DNA of 64,000 nt from Novacetimonas cocois (GTDB taxonomy: Bacteria; Pseudomonadota; Alphaproteobacteria; Acetobacterales; Acetobacteraceae): positions 109,093 to 173,092 of the forward strand of contig NZ_QEXL01000004.1 of assembly GCF_003311635.1 (NCBI RefSeq). The letters are read 5' to 3'. This document shows, one piece after another, positions 57,904 to 64,000 of the stretch. The translations under genes were made by a program, and so were the position numbers. Below the pieces are notes generated by a model. That model saw only the letters and a program-made list of their open reading frames with translations. It was not told the origin of the DNA and searched no databases. Numbering within the stretch: the stretch's first letter is position 1; each line of letters opens with the position of its first letter.

Positions 57904-60575
57904 TCCTGCATGGGCTCGAGGTCGCGCAGCTGCGCAAATTCATCGCCCCCACGCGGCTGTGTGGGCTGGGGCCGGGGCTGAACGTGCTGGCGGCGCGCAA
58001 CGAATTCGGGAAATCCACCCTGCTGGCCGCACTGCGCGCGGCGTTCCTGCTGCGCTATTCGTCGACCAGCCAACCCGTCCGGGACCTGCTGCCGCTGTCC
58101 GATCGCGGGGCGGGGCCGACGGTGCGCGTCGATTTCAGCATCGGCGACATGTCGTGCCAGATGGAAAAGCGTTTCCTGTCACGCTCATCCATGACCCTGC
58201 AGATCGGGGGAGAAACATTCCGTAATAACGATGCAGAGGAACAACTGCAGCAGATCATGGGGCTGGAAGCACAGGCACGCGGAGAAGCTAAAAGCATCTG
58301 GAGCGCGCTGTGGGTCACGCAGGGCGATAGCCTGCGCCAGCCCGACCTGAGCGGCCGGGCCGGAGACCGCCTGACCGCCTGCCTTGAGGGCGAACTGGGC
58401 AACATCACCGGCGGGGCGGAGGCGACGCGGCTGCTTGCGACCGTGCGGGAGGAACGCGCCGTCCTGCTGGACGGGCGCGGCCATCCCCGGGGACGATACA
58501 AAAGCGCCATCGCGGAGGAAGAGGCCGCCATCGCGGAAATCGCCCGCCTGGTGGAACGCCGCCGCGTGCTGGAGGACGACATCGAAACGCTGGCGGAACA
58601 GCGCCGCCTTCTGCACCATGCCGACGACGCCACCCGCCACGAGCAGGAGATGGCCGACCTGGCGCAGGCCCGGCACGAGCGCGAACGCCTGCACCAGCAT
58701 GCCGGCCGCCTTCGCGCGGCGCAGGCGGAGGTGCGCGTGGCGCAGGGGGCGCTGGACCTTGTGAAAGAGGACATCACCCGCCGCGCCACGCTGGAGACGC
58801 GCCAGCAGCAGCTGCGCGCCCGCGCTACCGAACTGCGCGGCGCGATGGAGGCGGCGCGACAGCGCCTTGCCCGCGCGGAACAGGCACATGCCGAACGCCA
58901 GCACGACCTTGACCGCGCGATGACGCAGCTTCGCGATGCGCGTGAGGTGCATGCGCGCGTCAGGCGGCGCGAACAGGCGGGGCTGTGGCATCGCGAACGG
59001 GCCGACGCCATCACCCTTGTCACCCGGCTGGAGGACGCGGCGCGCGACGTGGCGCAGGCGGAGGTGCATCTGGCGACATGCCGGGTCGATGACGCGATGA
59101 TCGATCGCCTGCGCGCAGCGGAACGGGCGGCGGACCGCGCGACGGCGCAGTGCAGGGCCTATGCCACGCGGCTGGAATTCGGGCTGCTGCCGGACATGGC
59201 GCGGCAGGTCAGCATCAATGGCGTCCCCCTGAACGATGTCGTCCAGAATGATGTCGTCCAGTCTGGCGCGGCGGTCGAAATCACGACGGCGACGACCCTG
59301 CATATCGCGGGCATTGGCGACATCCGCATCCAGCCGCCGGGCGACAGCGACCGTGACCGTGCCCTGGCCGCCCGGACGCAGGCGCGCGAGGCACTGGCGC
59401 AACTGCTGGCGCGGGCCGGATGCGATGACATGGCGCAGGCGCTGGATGCGCACGCCGCATGGCGTCAGGCCGAACGCGCCGTCAGCGACGCGCGCAAGAA
59501 ACAGATCCACCTGCTGCCTGCCGACATGACCGACGCGGCGGCCGCGCTGGCGACGGCAAAGGCGCGGATCATGGATCTGGACCGTCAGCTTGCCGGGGTG
59601 GAAGACAACGATGCCGCGGCCACGCTCCCTCCCCTGTCCGATGCGCAGGCCGCCGTCAGTGCGGCGGAGGCACGGGTGGAGGCCGCGCGTGCCGCCCTGC
59701 TGCGCCCTGATGGCGAAAACCGGCAGGCGCGCGACATGCTGACGCGCCACGAAACGGAGCTGGAGCAGGCGACGCAGCAGCTTGAACAGGTCACCCGCGA
59801 ACTGGCGGCCGAACGCGTAAGCCAGCCGGACGAGGCCCTGTCGGCCCGGCGGGACGCGGCACAGGCCGCGCGCGATGCGGCCGAACGCGCCGTGCGCGCG
59901 TGCGAGGCCGACTACCCCGACGTGGAGGAGGCCATGGTGGACGCCAAGATCAGCCGTCTGGAACGCGCGCTGGAGGATCGGCGCACGCGCGTGGGCGAAC
60001 TGCGCCAGAGCATCGCGGCATTGTCGAGCCGCATCGAAATCGCCGAGGGCGACGGGCTCGACGAACGGATCGCGGGGCAGGAACGCCTGCGTGACGGACA
60101 TGCCCGCGAACGCGCCGAATGCGCGCGGCAGGTCGAAATCCTGACACTGCTGGCCGATACGCTGGCCACCACGGCGCGCGAAGCGACGGAACAGTATCTT
60201 GCCCCGCTGACACGCGCCATGGAACCGGCCCTGCGCGGCCTGTTCCCCAAGGCGCAGGTCACGCTCGGGCAGGATTTTTCCATTACCGCCATGACGCGCA
60301 ACACGCATGAACAGTTCGGGGACCTGTCGGATGGCACGCGCGAACAGATCGCGGTGCTGGCACGGCTGGGGATGGCGGACCTGCTGCATACGCGCGGGCA
60401 GCATGCGATGGTGATCCTGGATGACGCGCTGACATTTTCCGACAGCGGCCGGATGGAGCGGATGTTCGATATCCTGACCGAAATGTCGCAGCGCATGCAG
60501 ATCATCATCCTGACATGCCGGGCGGAACAGTTCGCCGGCCTTGGCGCGCGCCGCCTGAGCGTGGTTTCCGAATGA
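57900..60575 (+). CDS. Rad50/SbcC-like ABC ATPase with coiled coils and no zinc hook (YhaN type)
   Basis: 891 residues. Walker A is ARNEFGKSTLLAAL near residue 32; the Q-loop region LWVTQGDSLRQPDL follows at about residue 140; the signature LSDGTREQIAVLARLGMADLL and Walker B HAMVILDDALTFSD lie near the C-terminus. Two long Arg/Ala/Glu-rich coiled coils (about 180-410 and 530-760) flank a small central domain (QVSINGVPLNDV, EITTATTLHIAGIGDIRIQPPG) with no CxxC zinc hook. That central domain contains a tandem NDVVQ repeat. Partner of the upstream phosphoesterase; probably an Mre11-Rad50-like end-processing or genome-defence complex. Confidence 0.85.
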   Translation: MILHGLEVAQLRKFIAPTRLCGLGPGLNVLAARNEFGKSTLLAALRAAFLLRYSSTSQPVRDLLPLSDRGAGPTVRVDFSIGDMSCQMEKRFLSRSSMTLQIGGETFRNNDAEEQLQQIMGLEAQARGEAKSIWSALWVTQGDSLRQPDLSGRAGDRLTACLEGELGNITGGAEATRLLATVREERAVLLDGRGHPRGRYKSAIAEEEAAIAEIARLVERRRVLEDDIETLAEQRRLLHHADDATRHEQEMADLAQARHERERLHQHAGRLRAAQAEVRVAQGALDLVKEDITRRATLETRQQQLRARATELRGAMEAARQRLARAEQAHAERQHDLDRAMTQLRDAREVHARVRRREQAGLWHRERADAITLVTRLEDAARDVAQAEVHLATCRVDDAMIDRLRAAERAADRATAQCRAYATRLEFGLLPDMARQVSINGVPLNDVVQNDVVQSGAAVEITTATTLHIAGIGDIRIQPPGDSDRDRALAARTQAREALAQLLARAGCDDMAQALDAHAAWRQAERAVSDARKKQIHLLPADMTDAAAALATAKARIMDLDRQLAGVEDNDAAATLPPLSDAQAAVSAAEARVEAARAALLRPDGENRQARDMLTRHETELEQATQQLEQVTRELAAERVSQPDEALSARRDAAQAARDAAERAVRACEADYPDVEEAMVDAKISRLERALEDRRTRVGELRQSIAALSSRIEIAEGDGLDERIAGQERLRDGHARERAECARQVEILTLLADTLATTAREATEQYLAPLTRAMEPALRGLFPKAQVTLGQDFSITAMTRNTHEQFGDLSDGTREQIAVLARLGMADLLHTRGQHAMVILDDALTFSDSGRMERMFDILTEMSQRMQIIILTCRAEQFAGLGARRLSVVSE
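59232..59261 (+). repeat. Tandem 15-bp duplication in the Rad50-like hinge
   Basis: Two copies of AACGATGTCGTCCAG (second has T at base 3), encoding NDVVQ twice in the small domain where a zinc hook would be. In frame, so a recent slippage-type duplication within the coding region. Confidence 0.8.
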
Positions 60576-60654
60576 CAGGCACCCTGCCGGGGCGGTAACT
60601 GCCTGTCATCAGGGGGGATCAAAAACCGCCCCTTGAGACGCCCGGCAATCATGA

Positions 60655-60734
60655 AAGGTTTTTGGTGAAGCCTTTTGCAAAAAGCTTCGAAAGGACGACG
60701 TCTTTTAAAAAAAGGCGGCACCCGAAAACGTCTG
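60655..60734 (+). repeat. Palindromic intergenic repeat, copy D
   Basis: GAAAGGTTTTTGGTGAAGC, hairpin AGCCTTTTGCAAAAAGCTTC, degenerate second hairpin (GACGTCTTTTAAAAAAAGGCGGC), ACCCGAAAACG, followed by the tail ending CTGTTTTCAGGC (60762). The only copy located between genes in tandem orientation, 80 bases after the Rad50-like stop. Confidence 0.78.
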
Positions 60735-60867
60735 TCATCCTGATCCGGAACTGTTTTCAGGCATCCTCCCGGACGCCAGACGCATATTGTTGCCAGTGCC
60801 GGAATTGCGCGATATTTCTGGTCCCGTCATCTCGACGCCAGCCCAGCATCCATCAGGTTCGGGGATC

Positions 60868-61137
60868 ATGAATTACGTTTCCCAATCCGCCCTGCACATC
60901 CTGTCCGGACAGGAACGCCACCCCCGGGCAGAGACTTCCCTGATTTCGATCGTCCTCGTCATCCTTGTCATGGTCACGTCGCGCGATGCGAAGGACACGC
61001 ATTCCCGCCAGACCGCCACGGGACCGGGTCGCACCCCCGGTCATGGCATGCGGGGATTGTGGGACAGGTTTCGTGGCTGGCGAAAAGCCCGGCTTTCCCA
61101 TTCCCGCTCCCGCTCCGGTGGGCCAAAATCACAATGA
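60868..61137 (+). CDS. Possible small membrane protein
   Basis: 89 residues: short N-terminal region (MNYVSQSALHILSGQERHP), one hydrophobic helix (SLISIVLVILVMVTS), then a basic Arg/Gly/Ser-rich tail. Third codon positions are GC-rich and GGGG lies just before the ATG, but no homologue is recognised and the frame could be chance. Lies between repeat copy D and the S41 protease gene, whose longer N-terminal frame it overlaps. Confidence 0.35.
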   Translation: MNYVSQSALHILSGQERHPRAETSLISIVLVILVMVTSRDAKDTHSRQTATGPGRTPGHGMRGLWDRFRGWRKARLSHSRSRSGGPKSQ

Positions 61138-61174
61138 ACGGCATGATGATGGACACGCAATATTCCCGCTTTCC

Positions 61175-62437
61175 GTGGCCCGTGGCGTGACGCAGCGCCC
61201 CCCGGACGAAGGGCGCGGGCCGCAGCGGCGGACCTTCCTGCATGCCGGCCTCTGTGCGGCGGCGACCTGTCTTGCGGGCCGGACGGTTCGTGCGGCCGAG
61301 CCCCCGCACGATGTCACCTTTGTCGAGGATTTCGACGAGTTGTGGTCAACGCTGGCGCAACGTTACTGCTTCTTTTCCGACAAGCAGACGGACTGGAACC
61401 GGGTGCGCGCGCTGTACCGCCCGATGGCTGTGCGCGCCACCTCCACCGATGCCTTTGCCGACATCGTGCGGCGGGTGCTGGCGGAACTGTACGATGCGCA
61501 TACCCACCTGTCGCAACCATCGGACGGAATGCCGCGCTGGCCGCTTTATGACCTTATGGCAAACAGGCAGGCCGACAGGATCAGGATCGAGGCCGTGGCG
61601 GAAGACAGCGCGGCCTCCGCCGCCGGGCTGCGCGCCGGGGACGTGATCGCGGCAATCGATGGCCGCCCCGCCGGGCAGGTCATGCGCGACCTGATGCCCC
61701 GATGCCTGCGCGGCCCCGACAGGAACGCGGATACATATGTCGCCAATGTCGCGGTGGCCGGACGGGTCGGCCAGGGCCGCACGCTGCTGCTTGAACGACA
61801 GGGAGAGGCCCCACGGCCGGTCAGCCTGCCGGTCAGGAAAACGGCCGCAAAACCCGACGTGGAATGGCGGCGCCTTGCGGGCAATATCGGCTATATCGCC
61901 ATTCGCGGTTTTGGCGATGAAAAGGTCGTGCGGGATTTCGATGACGCGCTGATGGCGCTGCGCGATACCGGCGGGCTGGTGATTGACGTGCGATATGACG
62001 GGGGCGGCGATACGGCGATCGCCCGACCGATCATGGGCCGTTTCATCGACACGCCGAAACCCTATGCGATGATGCGACGCCGCGACGGCAGCCATCTTGG
62101 CCCGTCATGGACGGAAACCGTCGAACCAGCGGGGCCGTTCACCTACAGCCGTCCCGTCGTTGTCCTGACAAACCACTGGAGCGCCAGCATGGCGGAGGGA
62201 TTTCCCATGGGCATGCGCGACATCGGCCGGGCGATAGTGGTGGGCACCCCCATGATGGGCCTGGGCGCCGCGGTATTTCCCATATGCCTCGACCGTACGG
62301 GGATACAGGCCCAGTATTCGGCGGAACCGGTTTACGATACGGCGGGGCGGCCACGGTGGAAGATGCAGCCCGACATCTGCGTGCCGGAGGGTGGGGATAT
62401 CCTGAACGCGGGCCTGCGGGCGCTTCATGCTTCGTAA
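61175..62437 (+). CDS. S41-family (C-terminal processing type) protease with twin-arginine signal
   Basis: 420 residues from GTG 61175; longer starts are in frame but add low-complexity sequence. The N-terminus has QRRTFLHAGLCAAATCLAG, a typical Tat leader, cleaved near VRAAE. Then FDELWSTLAQRYCFFSDKQTDW (tricorn/CTP-like N-domain), a PDZ domain (IRIEAVAEDSAASAAGLRAGDVIAAIDGRPA), and the S41 core: VDVRYDGGGD-like VIDVRYDGGGDT, and the nucleophile region NHWSASMAEGFPMG. Probably a periplasmic protease; substrate unknown. Convergent with pdc across repeat copy E. Confidence 0.83.
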   Translation: MARGVTQRPPDEGRGPQRRTFLHAGLCAAATCLAGRTVRAAEPPHDVTFVEDFDELWSTLAQRYCFFSDKQTDWNRVRALYRPMAVRATSTDAFADIVRRVLAELYDAHTHLSQPSDGMPRWPLYDLMANRQADRIRIEAVAEDSAASAAGLRAGDVIAAIDGRPAGQVMRDLMPRCLRGPDRNADTYVANVAVAGRVGQGRTLLLERQGEAPRPVSLPVRKTAAKPDVEWRRLAGNIGYIAIRGFGDEKVVRDFDDALMALRDTGGLVIDVRYDGGGDTAIARPIMGRFIDTPKPYAMMRRRDGSHLGPSWTETVEPAGPFTYSRPVVVLTNHWSASMAEGFPMGMRDIGRAIVVGTPMMGLGAAVFPICLDRTGIQAQYSAEPVYDTAGRPRWKMQPDICVPEGGDILNAGLRALHAS

Positions 62438-62469
62438 GGGAATGTCCCAGGCAATCCACTGATAGAAAC

Positions 62470-62549
62470 AAAAGTTTTTTGGGCGTCACCTTTTTTCAAA
62501 AAGGCGGCGTCTTTCGAAGCTTTTTGAAAAAAGCTTCACCAAAAACTTC
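62470..62549 (-). repeat. Palindromic intergenic repeat, copy E (inverted)
   Basis: Same element read on the minus strand: AAGTTTTTGGTGAAGC, hairpin GAAGCTTTTTTCAAAAAGCTTC (about 62516-62537), second hairpin CGCCGCCTTTTT/AAAAAAGGTG (about 62487-62509), ACGCCCAAAAAACTTTTG. Lies between the convergent S41 protease and pdc genes. Confidence 0.85.
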
Positions 62550-62580
62550 TTCCCGTTTTGCTCGATGTCTCACGGGCGAT

Positions 62581-62606
62581 AAAAAAGAAGGGGGCGCAAG
62601 GCCCCC
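62581..62606 (-). terminator. Rho-independent terminator of pdc
   Basis: On the minus strand GGGGGC (62606-62601), 5-base loop, GCCCCC (62595-62590), then CTTCTTTTTT. Thirty bases after the pdc stop. Confidence 0.85.
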
Positions 62607-62635
62607 TCCCGTCATGATGGCGTCCGCGATTGCGA

Positions 62636-64000
62636 TTACTGGTTTTCAGGCGGGCGGGCGTTGGCATTGGCCACGCGGCGTCCCCACGAAATCAGGTCGC
62701 TGGTGCAGTCGTCGCGGTCGATGACACATTCGATCAGGGTCGGGCCTTCACGATTGGCCAGTCCCTTTCTGATCGCCTGTTCCAGTTCCCCGCCCGTGGT
62801 CGCCTTAAAGCCGAGGCCCTTGCCGTCCTCCGCGTTGAAGACCTCCATCAGGCCGGCATAATCCCAGTTCTTGATGTTGTTGTACGGGCCATCATGGATC
62901 TGCACCTCAATGGTGTAGCCACGGTTATTGACCAGGAAGATCAGCACCGGCAGCTTCAGCCGCACCATCTGCGCCACTTCCTGCGCCGTCAGCTGGAACG
63001 ACCCGTCACCCACCATCAGGACAACACGGCGTTCCGGTTCCGCCACGGCATAGCCGAAGGTGGCGGGCACCGACCATCCGATATGGCCCCACTGCATCTC
63101 CAGCTCCACGCGCGCGCCATGCGGCAGCTTCATCTGGATGGCGTTGAACCAGGAATCCCCCGTCTCCGCGATCAGGCTGGTCTGCGGCGTCAGCACGCCG
63201 CCGATCTGGCGCGCCATTTCCGCGCGCACCAGCGGCGCGGAAGGATCGGCCGCCGCGACCGGGGCCGCGGGCTTGTGGATGCGGTGGAATTCCGTGATCG
63301 TCGTGTCCTTTTTCGGACGCGTCCCCCACGCCTTCGTCACGCCATCGAGCACATCGCGCAGATGGATGCCGTCAAAGGCCATGCCCTCCACCGCAAGATG
63401 CCGCCCATCGGCCACCACGACGTTTTCGCCACGCGGCCACGCCGTCCAGCCCACGGTGGAATAATCATTGAACACCGGGGCCAGCGCGATGATGCCATCC
63501 GACCAGTCGAAGATCTGGCGCACGCCGGGGCTGCTGACATCGCCCCAGAAGGTGCCGACATAACCGGGATGGTCCTCGGGGAAGAAGCTCTTGGCCGCCG
63601 CCATGGTCGCAACCGCACAGCCCAGCGCGTCCGCCAGCCTGATGGCTGCCTCCTCCGCCCCGGCAGCACGAAGGCGGCTGCCGATCAGCAGGACCGGCTT
63701 CTTGCGGCTATCGATAAAGCGGGTCAGGGACTCCACCGCCTGCGTCAGGGTCGCGGCATCCGACGGCACCTCCGCCAGCACGGCGCTCGCCGGGCCGGGA
63801 CGGGCACAGGGGGCTGCGGAAACATTGCACGCGATTTCGATATAGGCCGGCTTCTTCTCACGCAGCGCGGTGCGGATCGCATGATCGATCAGCGCCGGCG
63901 CCTCGGTCGCGGACGTGATGGAGACGGCAGCACAGGTCAGGCGCTTTGCGATTTCCAGCTGGTAGGAATAATCCGGCGTGCCGATCGTGTGGTGCAGGAT
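62636..64000 (-). CDS. pdc: Pyruvate decarboxylase (C-terminal 454 residues; runs off the right edge)
   Basis: The frame is open to base 64000 and ends at TAA 62636; about 100 N-terminal residues are missing compared with the roughly 560-residue family. Very close to Zymomonas/Acetobacter [116 protein letters not shown], and the thiamine-diphosphate motif from [12 protein letters not shown] to FLVNN. It decarboxylates pyruvate to acetaldehyde, later oxidised to acetate. Rare in bacteria, found mainly in acetic acid bacteria and Zymomonas. Confidence 0.97.
   Translation of the reverse strand: MLHHTIGTPDYSYQLEIAKRLTCAAVSITSATEAPALIDHAIRTALREKKPAYIEIACNVSAAPCARPGPASAVLAEVPSDAATLTQAVESLTRFIDSRKKPVLLIGSRLRAAGAEEAAIRLADALGCAVATMAAAKSFFPEDHPGYVGTFWGDVSSPGVRQIFDWSDGIIALAPVFNDYSTVGWTAWPRGENVVVADGRHLAVEGMAFDGIHLRDVLDGVTKAWGTRPKKDTTITEFHRIHKPAAPVAAADPSAPLVRAEMARQIGGVLTPQTSLIAETGDSWFNAIQMKLPHGARVELEMQWGHIGWSVPATFGYAVAEPERRVVLMVGDGSFQLTAQEVAQMVRLKLPVLIFLVNNRGYTIEVQIHDGPYNNIKNWDYAGLMEVFNAEDGKGLGFKATTGGELEQAIRKGLANREGPTLIECVIDRDDCTSDLISWGRRVANANARPPENQ

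Noticed and set aside
58185..60404. 739-codon minus-strand open frame inside the Rad50-like gene
   Set aside because: Antisense shadow; the plus-strand protein has intact Walker and signature motifs.
60868..61174. N-terminal 70 codons of the S41 protease frame as part of the protein
   Set aside because: The stretch has no hydrophobic or domain character and would bury the Tat leader in the middle of the protein; GTG 61175 gives a normal leader position.

Overview
The window looks like chromosomal DNA from an acetic acid bacterium (Acetobacteraceae, Alphaproteobacteria), probably of the Gluconacetobacter/Komagataeibacter group. The basis is high GC with strong GC3 bias, a Zymomonas-type pyruvate decarboxylase, a CtrA-family regulator, the ruvCAB-ybgC-tolQRAB-pal-cpoB-tilS-ftsH-folP-glmM gene order, the secA/parvulin/argJ neighbourhood, and an AT-rich palindromic intergenic repeat family. 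The genus is inference. No insertion sequence, prophage, CRISPR array or rRNA was seen. One tRNA, tRNA-Gly(CCC), is present.

Left part (1-17.4 kb): a truncated secreted royal-jelly/SMP-30-like gene, xylulokinase, and an acetoin dehydrogenase operon (acoA-acoB-acoC). The operon is divergent from a short AcoR-like regulator, with a perfect 12-bp inverted repeat between them. Then come a small lipoprotein, mntR, a 1-Cys peroxiredoxin divergent from a sulfide-oxidation pair (persulfide-dioxygenase-like MBL protein and sulfide:quinone oxidoreductase), a DUF1643 gene, dinB, a tiny Cys-rich membrane peptide, yfdX, several small exported proteins, and ctrA. CtrA carries Glu at the phosphoacceptor position (E51) and has lost the rest of the phosphorylation pocket.

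Middle (17.8-38.8 kb): a long minus-strand housekeeping block. It runs secA, yebC, ruvC-ruvA-ruvB, ybgC, tolQ-tolR-tolA-tolB-pal, cpoB, tilS, ftsH, folP, glmM, thiD. A secreted parvulin and argJ run the other way from the secA promoter region.

Right part (38.9-64 kb): an RDD membrane protein, then a run of overlapping plus-strand genes. These are a large MscS-type channel, a PF10014-like 2-oxoglutarate/Fe dioxygenase, a membrane-anchored SGNH-like protein, and an Mla/MCE lipid transporter (STAS-permease, ATPase, MCE protein, PqiC-type lipoprotein). Then come tRNA-Gly, a SAM-II-like riboswitch ahead of metZ, apaG, folE, a DJ-1/PfpI gene, moaB, an OprB porin, a phosphotransferase, an SbcD-like nuclease overlapping a Rad50-like ATPase that lacks a zinc hook, an S41 protease and the pyruvate decarboxylase gene, which runs off the window end.

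How the parts fit: pyruvate decarboxylase and acetoin dehydrogenase both handle C2/C4 overflow metabolites (acetaldehyde, acetoin) typical of acetic acid bacteria. The Tol-Pal, SecA, FtsH, Mla, OprB and parvulin genes form an envelope-maintenance group. Five copies of a roughly 80-bp structured repeat sit in intergenic gaps, four of them exactly between convergent genes.
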